A stretch of DNA of 64,000 nt from Nocardioides allogilvus (GCF_003047285.1 NZ_PZYX01000005.1:124001-188000), one strand, 5' to 3'. Counted from the stretch's first letter, positions 25,725 to 34,985 are shown. Notes: a model not told the origin generated them from the letters alone. A program made the numbers and translations.

Positions 25725-27764
25725 ATGACCAACTCGCTGCTGAGCCCGTCGACCCTGCCCTTCGCCCTCCCGGACTACGCCAACCTGTCGGACGCTGACT
25801 TCCGCGAGGCGATCGAGCGGGGCATGGCCGAGCACCTGGTCGAGCTGGACGCCGTGGCGCAGGACACCGAGCCCGCCACCGTCGCCAACGTCCTCGAGGC
25901 GTGGGAGCGCAGCGGCAGCCTGCTGACCCGGGCGATGAACGCCTTCTGGGTCGCCAAGGCCGCCGACACCAACGACGAGCGCGACGCGATCGAGGAGGAC
26001 ATCGCACCCAGGCTGGCCCAGCACGAGGACGCGATCCTGCTCAACGCGGGGCTCTACGCGCGGCTGACCCAGCTGCGCGCCCGCCGCGACAGCGGCGAGG
26101 TCACCCTGGACGCCCAGGAGACCCACCTGCTCGCCGAGCAGCTCAAGGACTTCGAGCGCGGCGGCATCGCGCTGCCCGAGGACGAGCAGGCGCGGCTGCG
26201 CGAGCTCAACACCGAGCTGGCGACGCTGGCGACGAAGTTCGACCAGCTGCTGGTCGCCGGCCGCAACGCCGCGGGTGTCCTGATCACCGACGAGGCCGAG
26301 CTCGACGGCCTCGACGACGGGGAGCGGGCCGGGGCGAAGGAGGCCGCCCAGGAGGTCGGCGAGGACGGCTGGCTGCTCACGATCACCAACACCACCGGCC
26401 AGCCCGTGCTCGCCTCCCTGCGCAACCGCGCCGTCCGCGAGCGCGTGTGGCGGGCCAGCGCCGAGCGCGGACTCGTCGCCGGCGACCACGACACCCGTGG
26501 AGTGCTCCTCACGATGGCCAAGCTCCGCGACGAGCGGGCGCGGCTCCTGGGCTACCCGCACCACGCGGCCTATGCCGCCGAGGACGGTTGCGCCGGCAGC
26601 ACCGACGCCGTCAACGAGATCCTCGGCCGTCTCGGCCCCGCCGCCTACGACCTCGTCCGCGCCCGCGGCGAGCAGCTCCAGGCCCACCTCGAGGAGCTCG
26701 AGCCCGGCGCCACCCTCGAAGCCTGGGACTGGGCGTACGTCGACAGCCAGCTGCGGCACGAGGAGGCCGAGCTCGACCAGGGCGCACTGCGCCCCTACCT
26801 CGAGTTCGACCGGGTGCTGGAGCACGGGGTGCTCGCCGCCGCGACCGCGCTCTACGGCATCACCTTCCACCGGCGCGAGGACCTCGTCGGCTACACCGCG
26901 GACGCCCGCGTCTACGAGGTCCGCGAGGAGGACGGCGACCACCTCGGTGTCGTGGTCATCGACCCCTACACCCGCTCGACCAAGCAGGGCGGCGCGTGGA
27001 TGACGAGCATCGTCGACCAGAGCGAGCTCCTGGGCGACTCCCCCGTCGTGACGAACACCTGCAACTTCCCGCCGCCGGCGCCCGGCAGCCCGAGCCTGCT
27101 CTCGTGGGACAACGTCATCACGCTCTTCCACGAGTTCGGACACGACCTGCACGGCCTGCTCTCCGACGTGCGGTTCCCGAGCCGCAGCGGCACGTCCGTG
27201 CCGCGGGACTTCGTCGAGTTCCCCAGCCAGGTCAACGAGATCTGGGCCCGCGAGCCCAGCCTGCTGGCGACCTACGCCCGCCACCACGAGACCGGCGAGC
27301 CGTTGCCCGACGAGATGCTCGCCCAGCTGCTGGAGACCTCGGGCAAGGAGACCTTCCGCTACGCCGAGCTGCTGGGCGCGATGATCCTCGACCAGGCTTG
27401 GTACCAGACCCCCGCGACCGACCTGCCCTCCGATCCCGAGGGCGTCGAGGCCTTCGAGCTCGCGGCGCTCGAGAAGGCCGGTGTCCACTACGCGCCGGTG
27501 CCGCCGCGCTACCGCTCGACCTACTTCCACCACATCTTCGGCGGCGGCTACTCCGCGGCCTACTACTCCTACCTCTGGTCGGAGATCATGGACGCCGACA
27601 CCGTCGCGTGGTTCGAGGGCCGGGGCGGCATGACGCGCGAGGCCGGCGAGCACTTCCGCCGCACGCTGCTGGCGCCGGGCGGATCAGTCGACGCGATGGA
27701 GTCCTACCGCGCGTTCCGCGGCGGCGACCCGGACCTCGGCCACCTGCTGGAGCGGATCGGCTAG
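25725..27764 (+). CDS. M3-family zinc oligopeptidase (Dcp/oligopeptidase A type)
   Basis: This 679-residue protein is the usual length for the M3 family. The zinc motif HEFGH (H469, E470, H473) sits in LFHEFGHDLHGLLSDV, with the third ligand region FPSQVNEIW downstream. The C-terminal substrate-binding loop HHIFGGGYSAAYYSYLWSE is diagnostic. It degrades short peptides in the cytosol; no signal peptide is seen. TTGGAT ends 6 nt before the ATG. Its stop codon overlaps the stop of the convergent NAD-binding gene by 3 bp. Confidence 0.92.
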   Translation: MTNSLLSPSTLPFALPDYANLSDADFREAIERGMAEHLVELDAVAQDTEPATVANVLEAWERSGSLLTRAMNAFWVAKAADTNDERDAIEEDIAPRLAQHEDAILLNAGLYARLTQLRARRDSGEVTLDAQETHLLAEQLKDFERGGIALPEDEQARLRELNTELATLATKFDQLLVAGRNAAGVLITDEAELDGLDDGERAGAKEAAQEVGEDGWLLTITNTTGQPVLASLRNRAVRERVWRASAERGLVAGDHDTRGVLLTMAKLRDERARLLGYPHHAAYAAEDGCAGSTDAVNEILGRLGPAAYDLVRARGEQLQAHLEELEPGATLEAWDWAYVDSQLRHEEAELDQGALRPYLEFDRVLEHGVLAAATALYGITFHRREDLVGYTADARVYEVREEDGDHLGVVVIDPYTRSTKQGGAWMTSIVDQSELLGDSPVVTNTCNFPPPAPGSPSLLSWDNVITLFHEFGHDLHGLLSDVRFPSRSGTSVPRDFVEFPSQVNEIWAREPSLLATYARHHETGEPLPDEMLAQLLETSGKETFRYAELLGAMILDQAWYQTPATDLPSDPEGVEAFELAALEKAGVHYAPVPPRYRSTYFHHIFGGGYSAAYYSYLWSEIMDADTVAWFEGRGGMTREAGEHFRRTLLAPGGSVDAMESYRAFRGGDPDLGHLLERIG

Positions 27765-28789
27765 AAGGACCGGAGGCGGTGCCACGCCAGGCTCACACCG
27801 GCCCGCACCGACCGGGGCGCGGGCACCGCGTCGAGGAGCGGTGCGTGCTGGCGGGTCCAGTCGGGGTCGCTCGGCATCGGGCCTTCCAGCCCGATCCCGT
27901 GCACAGCGCGCTCCATCCCCTCCCGCACGGTGAGCAGTGCGTCGCCGGACGCCGGCACCCAGGTCGCGGACGGTCGACACACCATGTCGTGGCGCAGTGA
28001 CGCCACGAGCGCGGTGACGGTCCAGAAGGGTGCGCGGACGAGACCCGCCGTCCCGGCCGCGACCAGCACGGTCGGTGCGAGCAGCACCGGCACCCGCACC
28101 CGCAGGAGCTGGGCGGCACGCGCGTGGGCGGCCAGGAGTCGCGGGTAGCGGATCACGTCGGGGCCGCCGATGTCGAGGGCTCCTGTCATGGGCGGGTCGC
28201 AGGTCAGTGCCTCGACGAGCGCACGCACGGCATCGGTGACCGCGATCGGCTGGACGCGCGAGCGCAGCCACGAGGGGACCGGCTGGACGACCAGCAGGGT
28301 GCTGAGCTGGCGGACCACCTCGAAGGACGTCGAGCCCGCGCCGATGATGACGCCGGCGCGCAGGGCCACGCTCGCGGCCGTCGAGCGCAACAGCTCCTCC
28401 TCGACCTCCAGCCGGGAGGCGATGTGGGCGGACAGTTCGGCGCGCGGGACGTCGGGGACAAGCCCGCTGAGGTAGACGAGCCGGGGTACCGAGGCCGCAT
28501 CGACCCCGCGGCGTACGACCTCGGCACCGACCCGGTCCGGGCCCGCGAAACCCCTCCGGTCGAAGGAGTGCACGAGGTAGCAGACGGCGTCGACGTCGAC
28601 GAGCGCCGCGTCCACGTCCGCACGCGACGTGACGTCGCAGCGCACCCAGTCGACCGACGCGCCCCAGTCGAACCGCTCCGGCGCGGGTTCCGACGACGAG
28701 GCCGCGACCACTGCGTGGCCCTCGTCGAGCAGGGCCGGGACCAGTCGTGAGCCGACATAGCCGGTGGCACCGAGCACGAGGATCCGCAC
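27761..28789 (-). CDS. NAD(P)-binding epimerase/reductase-like (atypical SDR) protein
   Basis: This 342-residue protein has an N-terminal Rossmann motif LVLGATGYVGSRLVPALL and a conserved core of atypical SDRs (YLSGLVPDVP, ALRAGVIIGAGSTSFE, QPIAVTDAVRALVEAL). These resemble the NmrA/DUF2867-type oxidoreductases of actinobacteria. The function is unknown. It starts with GTG one base after the SRPBCC gene, so the two are an operon, a pairing often seen between such reductases and START-like lipid-binding proteins. The 3' end abuts the M3 peptidase stop. Confidence 0.8.
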   Translation of the reverse strand: MRILVLGATGYVGSRLVPALLDEGHAVVAASSSEPAPERFDWGASVDWVRCDVTSRADVDAALVDVDAVCYLVHSFDRRGFAGPDRVGAEVVRRGVDAASVPRLVYLSGLVPDVPRAELSAHIASRLEVEEELLRSTAASVALRAGVIIGAGSTSFEVVRQLSTLLVVQPVPSWLRSRVQPIAVTDAVRALVEALTCDPPMTGALDIGGPDVIRYPRLLAAHARAAQLLRVRVPVLLAPTVLVAAGTAGLVRAPFWTVTALVASLRHDMVCRPSATWVPASGDALLTVREGMERAVHGIGLEGPMPSDPDWTRQHAPLLDAVPAPRSVRAGVSLAWHRLRSF

Positions 28790-28790
28790 G

Positions 28791-29252
28791 TCACTCCCCC
28801 AGGTGGCGCAGCATGTTGGCGGCGAACCGCTTGCCCATGGCCGCGACGACCCCGCCCATCACCGTCTCCACGGCGATCCGCGAGATCCTGGGCAGCGGCA
28901 GGTCGCACCAGACCTCGAGGTCGATCGCGACGTGCGTCCCGGAGCCGGCCGGCGTGAGGAGGTAGGTGCCCTCGACGCCGGTGCGTTCGTCGGTCTTCGC
29001 CGGGTCGTGCGCGAAGACGATGCGGGTCGGCTCCTCGAAGGTCATCACCTCGGTGAAGGTGGGCGTGATGGTCGCGCTCATCACCGGGATCCGGGTGAGG
29101 TGCCACGTCCAGCGGTCGCCGTCGACCTCGATGCGCTTGAGGTACGGCGTGAGCCGTGGGAGCAGCTCCGGGTCGGTCAGGACGTCCCACACCCGGTCGG
29201 GCGCGGAGCGCAGGTTTGCCTCGGAGCTGTTGTGCGCGCGGAAGCGGTTCAC
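28791..29252 (-). CDS. SRPBCC (START-like) family protein
   Basis: This 153-residue protein has the helix-grip pattern of polyketide cyclase/START-like proteins. The start NRFRAHNSSEANLRSAPDRV is followed by WDVLTDPELLPRLTPYLKRI, and the C-terminus has a long amphipathic helix. Such proteins bind hydrophobic small molecules. The GTG at 29252 was chosen because TAGGCT ends 7 nt before it and homology begins there. It is 10 bp downstream of the steroid-type SDR stop. Ligand unknown; a lipid or sterol is plausible from context only. Confidence 0.78.
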   Translation of the reverse strand: MNRFRAHNSSEANLRSAPDRVWDVLTDPELLPRLTPYLKRIEVDGDRWTWHLTRIPVMSATITPTFTEVMTFEEPTRIVFAHDPAKTDERTGVEGTYLLTPAGSGTHVAIDLEVWCDLPLPRISRIAVETVMGGVVAAMGKRFAANMLRHLGE

Positions 29253-29262
29253 GCGACCGAGC

Positions 29263-30144
29263 CTAGGAGACCCCGTAAACCGGCTCCGGTGTCGCGCCCT
29301 CCGCGACCAGCTCGCGCATGGCCGCGCCGACCTCGGCCGCATCCCAGCGCCGGCCCAGGTCGCGGGAGGCGCCATGGCGCCAGCCGTCCTCGAGGGTGAG
29401 CTTCCCGCCCTCGATCTCGATGACCCGGCCGGTGAGCTCGCAGTCGGTCGAGGCCAGCCAGGCGACGACCGGCGAGTTGTCCTCGGGCTCGGGCAGCTTC
29501 GCCGCGAACACGCCCTCGGTCATCCGGGTCTTCGCGACCGGTGCGATCGCGTTGACCGCGACCCCGACGCGACCGAGCTCCGCCGCCGCGACCAGTGTGA
29601 GCCCCGCGATCCCGGCCTTGGCCGCTGAGTAGGCGGCCTGCCCGATCGAGCCCTGCAACCCGGCGCCCGAGGAGGTGTTGACGACGCGCGCGACGCGCTG
29701 GCGCCCGGCCTTCGACTCCAGCCGCCAGTACGCCGCGGCGTGCCGCAGCGGAGCGAAGTGCCCCTTCAGGTGGACCCGGATGACCGCGTCCCACTCGTCC
29801 TCGGTGGCGTTGACCAGCATCCGGTCGCGCACGAAGCCGGCGTTGTTGACCAGGACGTCGAGGCCGCCGAAGGTGTCGATCGCCTGCTGCACCATGGCCT
29901 CCGCCTGGGCGAAGTCCGCGACGTCCGCCGCGTTGGCCACGGCCTCGCCGCCGGCCTCGCGGATGAGCGCGACGACCTCGTCGGCCGGCGAGACGGCGTC
30001 GGAGGGCTTCTCGCCGGCCAGCGAGACGCCGAAGTCGTTGACCACGACCTTGGCGCCCTGGCGGGCGAGCTCCAGGGCGTGCGCGCGGCCGATGCCGCGG
30101 CCGGCTCCGGTGACGATCGCGATGCGGCCTTCAAGGAGGGTCAT
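29263..30144 (-). CDS. SDR, 17-beta-HSD type 4-like (Rv3548c-like), KstR2 regulon
   Basis: This 293-residue SDR resembles the dehydrogenase part of peroxisomal multifunctional enzyme 2: TGAGRGIGRAHALELARQGA, VVVNDFG with an insertion containing SPADEVV, VLVNNAGFVRDRML and YSAAKAGIAGL. The same features mark Rv3548c in the KstR2 regulon. It probably oxidises a 3-hydroxyacyl-CoA from rings C/D. A Shine-Dalgarno-like TTGGAG lies 5 nt before the ATG. The CAAG/CTTG palindrome 50 bp upstream, identical to that before fadE30, supports KstR2 control. Confidence 0.85.
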   Translation of the reverse strand: MTLLEGRIAIVTGAGRGIGRAHALELARQGAKVVVNDFGVSLAGEKPSDAVSPADEVVALIREAGGEAVANAADVADFAQAEAMVQQAIDTFGGLDVLVNNAGFVRDRMLVNATEDEWDAVIRVHLKGHFAPLRHAAAYWRLESKAGRQRVARVVNTSSGAGLQGSIGQAAYSAAKAGIAGLTLVAAAELGRVGVAVNAIAPVAKTRMTEGVFAAKLPEPEDNSPVVAWLASTDCELTGRVIEIEGGKLTLEDGWRHGASRDLGRRWDAAEVGAAMRELVAEGATPEPVYGVS

Positions 30145-30189
30145 GAGGACTCCAAGCTGTTGACGTGGGTGGAGATGGGGGGTGCGCCC

Positions 30190-30212
30190 ACCCTACCAAG
30201 CAATTGCTTGGT
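30190..30212. promoter_or_regulatory. KstR2-type operator upstream of SDR
   Basis: ACCAAGCAATTGCTTGGT (30195-30212) is a perfect 18-bp palindrome. Including five more bases (30190-30194) the block is identical to 36156-36178. On the minus strand the palindrome is followed directly by TAGGGT, a -10-like hexamer, giving a leader of about 40 nt. It lies between the SDR and a divergent sulfotransferase gene. Confidence 0.78.
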
Positions 30213-30279
30213 CGGGGTGCCGGTCCGTGTCCTCACCGTCGGGGCCAGCGTCGACCACCGCAGCGTCTAACCTCTGAGC

Positions 30280-30909
30280 GTGCTCATCTCCGACCAACGC
30301 CGGATGCTCTTCGTCCACATCCCGAAGACCGGCGGCGCCTCCGTGGAGCAGCTGCTCCGCGAGATGTGCCCGGACGCTCGCTCGGTCGGCAAGCAGCGGC
30401 ACGCGCGGCTGCGCCGGATCCTCAAGCAGCACCCCGAGTTCGAGGGCTACTGGTCGTTCGGCTTCGTGCGCAACCCGTGGGCCCGGATGGTGTCGTGGTA
30501 CTCCATGATCGAGACGTGGGACCGCCGCTGGGGCCCCGCCTCGGGCCGCCCCCAGGACGGCCAGTGGGGCTCGACGCGCGACGGCAACCCGCTGTGGCGC
30601 GCGGTCGCGGCGTACGCCGACTTCGACGAGTTCATCCTGCGTGGCACCGCCGAGATCGACCGGCTCGCGATGCCGCAGGTCGACTACCTCGTCGACGGGG
30701 ACCAGCGCGCCGACTTCATCGGTCGCACCGAGTCGCTGGGCGAGGACATGGCGACCGTGCAGCGCGAGCTCGGGCTCCCGGTGACCGAGATCCCGCGCCG
30801 CAACACGACGTCGCACGGCTCCTACCGCGACTACTACACCCCGGCCGCGCGCGACCGGATCGGCGAGGTCTACGCGAAGGACGTCGAGGCCTTCGGCTAC
30901 GACTTCTGA
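30280..30909 (+). CDS. Sulfotransferase family protein (PAPS-dependent)
   Basis: This 209-residue protein carries the PAPS 5'-phosphosulfate loop FVHIPKTGGAS (residues 11-21) and the 3'-phosphate site GFVRNPWARMVSWY (about 61-74), as in the Sulfotransfer_2 group. It would transfer sulfate from PAPS to a carbohydrate, lipid or small molecule; the acceptor is unknown. GTG start, with TAACCT ending 6 nt before it. A sulfatase gene follows 49 bp downstream with its own -10-like hexamer. No signal peptide or membrane segment is visible. Confidence 0.83.
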   Translation: MLISDQRRMLFVHIPKTGGASVEQLLREMCPDARSVGKQRHARLRRILKQHPEFEGYWSFGFVRNPWARMVSWYSMIETWDRRWGPASGRPQDGQWGSTRDGNPLWRAVAAYADFDEFILRGTAEIDRLAMPQVDYLVDGDQRADFIGRTESLGEDMATVQRELGLPVTEIPRRNTTSHGSYRDYYTPAARDRIGEVYAKDVEAFGYDF

Positions 30910-30958
30910 GCGTGCCCGGCCACGCTGCCACCAGCTGCTCAGAGCTAGGGTTCGCCTC

Positions 30959-32458
30959 GTGTCACGTCCGTCTGCGCTCGCTCTCGCCCTCCTGCTCGTC
31001 ACCGGACTGACGGCGGGCTGCATGCCCGCCCGGGAGCAGGACCGCGTGCCCGGGCCGCCGGACTCGACCGCCGGTGTCACCGTCGGCGACCAGCCCAACA
31101 TCGTGCTGATCACGTCCGACGACCAGACCAAGCTCGAGCTCAAGTGGATGCCGAAGACGAGGAAGCTGATCGGCCGGGCGGGCCTGACGTTCAAGAACAT
31201 GATCGCGCCGCACCCCAACTGCTGCCCGGCGCGCGCCCAGATCCTCAGCGGCGGGTACGCCCACAACAACGGGGTCCGCACCAACTCCCCGCCGTGGGGC
31301 GGGCACGAGGGCTTCGACCCGACGACGGCCCTGCCGGTGTGGCTGCAGGCAGCCGGCTACAGCACTGCCTTCATCGGCAAGTACATGCACGGCTACGACG
31401 AGAACGACGGCATCGAGCCGGGCTGGGACCAGTGGAAGCCGATCGTCGGCACGCTGTCGGACTACCGCTCGTTCGTGCAGTACGACAACGGCACCCTCGT
31501 GCAGTTCGGCGAGACCGACTACTACACCGACGTCGTCGCGCAGCAGGCCGCCGCGGTCGTCACCGACTTCAGCGCGGCCGGTGAGCCGTTCTTCCTGTGG
31601 TCGAGCTTCATCGCGCCGCACGGCACCTGCCAGGGCAACACCGAGGCCGACTGCTCCGGGCCTCCCCCGGCCGCGGACCGGCACGCCGGCATCCTCGGCG
31701 ACGTCGCACTGCCGTCGCTGTCCTCGCCCTCCTTCAACGAGCCGGACGTCAGCGACAAGCGCAAGGACGTCAAGGCGCAGCCGGGCGTGGACCCGGCCAC
31801 CCAGCAGGCGCTGTTCACCCAGCGGCTGCGCACGCTCGCCGCGCTCGACGAGGCCGTCGCCGGCATCGTGGCTTCCCTCGAGGCCGCCGGCACGCTCGAC
31901 GACACGGTCATCATGTTCACCAGCGACAACGGCTATCTCTTCGGTGAGCACCGACTGGTGGGCAAGAACGTGCCCTACGAGGAGTCCATCCGGGTGCCGC
32001 TCGTGATGCGCGGCCCCGGCATCCCCGCCGGCGAGCGACGCAGGCAGACCGTCGCGATGGTCGACCTCGCGCCCACCATCGCCGAGCTCGCGGACGCCGA
32101 CCCGACGGTCGGCATCGACGGCCGCAGCCTGTTGGGGTACGCCGTCCACGACCGCCGCCAGCGCGACCGCGGACTGCTCCTGCAGGCCGGGTCGAAGGGC
32201 AAGGACGAGAAGACGGCCTGGCGCTGGCGCGGGGTCCGCACCAAGCGCTACACGCTCGTCCGCTGGCAGGGCCCGCGGTTCGTCGAGCTCTACGACCGCA
32301 CCACCGACCCCCTCCAGCTGACCAACGTCGCGCTGGACCCGGCCTACCGCAAGGTCCGTCGCGTGCTGGCCGGCTACCTCGACACCCTCGAGGACTGCGC
32401 CGAGGCGAAGTGCCGGACGCTGGTGCCGGAGCTGCCGGCTCCCAAGCCCCTCGTCTAG
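30959..32458 (+). CDS. Secreted lipoprotein sulfatase
   Basis: This 499-residue protein has a lipoprotein signal: hydrophobic ALALALLLVTG then lipobox LTAG-C21. The alkaline-phosphatase-superfamily sulfatase core begins NIVLITSDDQ. The formylglycine motif is C88-C-P-A-R92, matching CxPxR, so it needs maturation by a formylglycine-generating enzyme. Other metal/active-site parts are FIGKYMHGYDE and MFTSDNGYLFGEH. It would hydrolyse sulfate esters at the cell surface. GTG start, 7 nt after TAGGGT. Its stop codon overlaps the convergent fadA6 stop. Arylsulfatase versus glycan or steroid sulfatase cannot be decided. Confidence 0.88.
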   Translation: MSRPSALALALLLVTGLTAGCMPAREQDRVPGPPDSTAGVTVGDQPNIVLITSDDQTKLELKWMPKTRKLIGRAGLTFKNMIAPHPNCCPARAQILSGGYAHNNGVRTNSPPWGGHEGFDPTTALPVWLQAAGYSTAFIGKYMHGYDENDGIEPGWDQWKPIVGTLSDYRSFVQYDNGTLVQFGETDYYTDVVAQQAAAVVTDFSAAGEPFFLWSSFIAPHGTCQGNTEADCSGPPPAADRHAGILGDVALPSLSSPSFNEPDVSDKRKDVKAQPGVDPATQQALFTQRLRTLAALDEAVAGIVASLEAAGTLDDTVIMFTSDNGYLFGEHRLVGKNVPYEESIRVPLVMRGPGIPAGERRRQTVAMVDLAPTIAELADADPTVGIDGRSLLGYAVHDRRQRDRGLLLQAGSKGKDEKTAWRWRGVRTKRYTLVRWQGPRFVELYDRTTDPLQLTNVALDPAYRKVRRVLAGYLDTLEDCAEAKCRTLVPELPAPKPLV

Positions 32459-33603
32459 AGCCGCTCGATGATGGTCACGTTGGCCTGACCGCCGCCCTCG
32501 CACATCGTCTGCAGGCCGTAGCGGCCACCGGTGCGCTCCAGCTCGTTGAGCATCGTCGTCATCAGCCGGGTGCCGGTCGCACCGATCGGGTGGCCGAGCG
32601 CGATCCCACCCCCGTTGACGTTGACCTTGTCGTGCGGGACGTCGAGCTCCTTCATCCACGCCAGCACGACGCTGGCGAAGGCCTCGTTGCACTCGAACAG
32701 GTCGATGTCCTCGATGCCCAGGCCCGACTTGGCCAGCGCGTGCCGGGTGGCCGTGATCGGGCCGGTGAGCATCCAGATCGGGTCGTCGCCGCGGACCGAC
32801 AGGTGGTGGATGCGAGCGCGCGGGGTGAGTCCGTGCTCGGCCACCGCCCGCTCGGAGGCGATCAGCATCGCCGAGGAGGCGTCACAGATCTGGCTGGCGA
32901 CGGCGGCGGTGATCCGGCCGCCGGGGGCGAGCGGCTGCAGGCCCGCCATCTTCTCCAGCGACGTCTCGCGCGGGCACTCGTCGGTGTCGAAGTCCCCGAC
33001 GGGCGCGATCTCGCCCACGAAGCGACCCTCGGCGATCGCCGTACGCGCCCGCTCGTGGGACGCCAGGGCGAACGCCTCCATGTCCTCGCGGCTGATGCCC
33101 CACTTCTCGGCGATCATCTCGGCCGAGCCGAACTGCGAGACCTCGACGTCGCCGTAGCGCGCCGCCCAGCCGGGCGACTCGGCAAACGGCGTGGTGAAGC
33201 CGTACTGGTCGGCGACGAGCATGGCGGCGCTGATCGGGATGGCCGACATGTTCTGCAGCCCGCCGGCGACGACGAGGTCCTGGGTGCCGGACATGACGCC
33301 CTGGGCAGCGAAGTGCACGGCCTGCTGCGACGAGCCGCACTGGCGGTCGATGGTGACACCGGGGACGTGGTCGGGCAGCCCGGCGACCAGCCAGGCCGTG
33401 CGCGCCACGTCGCCGGCCTGCGAGCCGATGGTGTCGCAGCAGCCCATGATCACGTCGTCCACGAGTCCCGGGTCGATGCCGGTGCGCTCGACCAGGGCGG
33501 ACAGGACGTGGGCACCGAGGTCGGCCGAGTGCATCGCGGCGAGCGAGCCCCCACGCTTCCCGACCGGGGTGCGGACGGCGTCGACGATGAATGCTTCAGG
33601 CAC
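32455..33603 (-). CDS. fadA6: Thiolase FadA6 (steroid C/D-ring degradation)
   Basis: This 382-residue thiolase has the nucleophilic Cys in TIDRQCGSSQQAVHF, ALGHPIGATGTRLM and QTMCEGGGQANV. It corresponds to Rv3556c, which cleaves a ring-derived 3-ketoacyl-CoA in the KstR2-controlled pathway. The GTG at 33603 is preferred over an upstream TTG because GGAGG lies 9 nt before it. The start overlaps the end of kstR2 by 8 bp. The order fadE30-ipdF-kstR2-fadA6 is one transcription unit. The convergent sulfatase ends within its stop codon. Confidence 0.9.
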   Translation of the reverse strand: MPEAFIVDAVRTPVGKRGGSLAAMHSADLGAHVLSALVERTGIDPGLVDDVIMGCCDTIGSQAGDVARTAWLVAGLPDHVPGVTIDRQCGSSQQAVHFAAQGVMSGTQDLVVAGGLQNMSAIPISAAMLVADQYGFTTPFAESPGWAARYGDVEVSQFGSAEMIAEKWGISREDMEAFALASHERARTAIAEGRFVGEIAPVGDFDTDECPRETSLEKMAGLQPLAPGGRITAAVASQICDASSAMLIASERAVAEHGLTPRARIHHLSVRGDDPIWMLTGPITATRHALAKSGLGIEDIDLFECNEAFASVVLAWMKELDVPHDKVNVNGGGIALGHPIGATGTRLMTTMLNELERTGGRYGLQTMCEGGGQANVTIIERL

Positions 33604-34198
33604 GGGCAATTCCCTCCAGCAAGATGGTGAGGTACTGGTCCGCCACGTCGCTGTGGCTCAGGTCGCCACCGGGGCGGTACCAGCGGACGGCGACCCAGAC
33701 GGTGTCGCGGATGAAGCGGTGGACGAGGTCGATGTTCAGGTCCGGGCGGAGCACGCCGGTCTCGACGCCCTCGCGCAGCAGCGTCACCCAGATGTCGCGC
33801 GACTGGGCTCCCCGCTCGGCGAGGTAGCCGAACCTCTCGAGGGTGCCGAGGTGGTCCGCCTCGTTCTGGAAGATCGCGACCTCGGCCGGGTGCTGGTCGA
33901 TGGCCTCGAACGAGAGCCGCACCACCCGGTCGAGCTTGGTGCGGGCGTCGTCGTCGGAGGCCAGCACTGCGTCGTACGACGCGAACAGCTCGTCCTGGAA
34001 GGTCGAGAGGATCTCGTCGACCATCGACTCCTTGGAGTCGAAGTGGTGGTAGAGGCTGCCGCTCAGGATCCCGGCGGCCTCGGCGATGTCGCGGACCGTG
34101 GTGTTCCTGAAACCCTTCTCGGCGAACAGCGTGGCGGCGATCCGCAGCAGCTCGCTGCGCCGGCCCGTCGTGCTCGGCGTGCTCGTCGGCTCAGGCAT
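33596..34198 (-). CDS. kstR2: TetR-family repressor KstR2
   Basis: This 200-residue TetR protein has the helix-turn-helix TTVRDIAEAAGILSGSLYHHFDSKESMVDE (about residues 32-61), nearly identical to mycobacterial KstR2. The C-terminal segment DLVHRFIRDTVWVAVRWYRPGG is also diagnostic. KstR2 represses the C/D-ring genes and is released by HIP-CoA (known for the mycobacterial protein). Here its gene lies inside its presumed regulon, overlapping ipdF by 8 bp upstream and fadA6 downstream. No separate promoter is seen, so it is autoregulated through the fadE30 operator. Confidence 0.93.
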   Translation of the reverse strand: MPEPTSTPSTTGRRSELLRIAATLFAEKGFRNTTVRDIAEAAGILSGSLYHHFDSKESMVDEILSTFQDELFASYDAVLASDDDARTKLDRVVRLSFEAIDQHPAEVAIFQNEADHLGTLERFGYLAERGAQSRDIWVTLLREGVETGVLRPDLNIDLVHRFIRDTVWVAVRWYRPGGDLSHSDVADQYLTILLEGIARA

Positions 34199-34985
34199 GC
34201 TGGCTGCTCACGGAGATGACCTCGCCGGTGAGGTAGGAGGAATAGCCGCTGGCCAGGAAGACCATCACGTTGGCGATCTCCCAGGGCTCGGCGGCCCGAC
34301 CGAAGGCCTCGCGCTGCTCGAGCTCGTGCAGGAGCTCGTCGCTGGTGACCTTGGCGAGGAACGGGTGCATCGCCAGCGACGGGGAGACCGCGTTGACGCG
34401 GATGCCGTGCGGGGCGACGTCGAGGGCTGCGCAGCGCGTCAGCGCCATCACCCCCGCCTTCGCAGCGGCGTAGTGGGCCTGGCCCTCCTGGGCGCGCCAG
34501 CCGATGACCGAGGCGTTGTTGATGATCACCCCGCGCGTGCCGGCCGCGATCATCCGGTTGCTGGCCGCGCGCACGCAGCGCATGGTGCCGGTCAGCGTGA
34601 TGTCGAGGACCCGGCTCCACTGCTCGTCGGTCATCTCGGTGATCGAGGCGGTGCCGCCGAGGCCGGCGTTGTTGATCATCACGTCGACGCCACCGAGCTC
34701 GTCGGCCACGTCGAGCAGGGCGCTCACGTCGGCCTCGGCGGTGACGTCGCAGACCAGCGAGCGCACCCGCTCGGCGCCGAACGCGTCGGACAGTGCAGCC
34801 TGCGCCTCGGCGATGCGGCGTTCGTGGGTGTCGGAGAAGACGACCGCCTGCGCACCCTCCTCGAGCGCACGGCGCACGACCGCGGCGCCGATGCCCGCGC
34901 CGGCGGCCGCCGTCACGACGACGACCTTGCCCGCCAGCAGGTTGTGCGGCTCGACGTAGTCGGGCGCAGGTTGTCGAACTCTCAT
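34191..34985 (-). CDS. ipdF: SDR IpdF-like (5-hydroxy-HIP-type dehydrogenase)
   Basis: This 264-residue SDR has VVVTAAAGAGIGAAVVRRAL (a slightly unusual cofactor loop), MINNAGLGGTASITEMTDEQW, NNASVIGWRAQEGQAHYAAAKAG with Tyr and Lys, and VSPSLAMHPFL. These match the Rv3559c/IpdF group, which oxidises the 5-hydroxy group on the methylhexahydroindanone propionate intermediate. It overlaps fadE30 by 4 nt upstream (ATGA-type) and kstR2 by 8 nt downstream. Confidence is high for the family and moderate for the exact substrate. Confidence 0.86.
   Translation of the reverse strand: MRVRQPAPDYVEPHNLLAGKVVVVTAAAGAGIGAAVVRRALEEGAQAVVFSDTHERRIAEAQAALSDAFGAERVRSLVCDVTAEADVSALLDVADELGGVDVMINNAGLGGTASITEMTDEQWSRVLDITLTGTMRCVRAASNRMIAAGTRGVIINNASVIGWRAQEGQAHYAAAKAGVMALTRCAALDVAPHGIRVNAVSPSLAMHPFLAKVTSDELLHELEQREAFGRAAEPWEIANVMVFLASGYSSYLTGEVISVSSQHA

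Noticed and set aside
33596..34198. Assigning the TetR gene as KstR itself
   Set aside because: Helix-turn-helix and C-terminal segments match KstR2, not KstR, and the gene lies among C/D-ring genes with a CAAG/CTTG operator. KstR must be outside the window.
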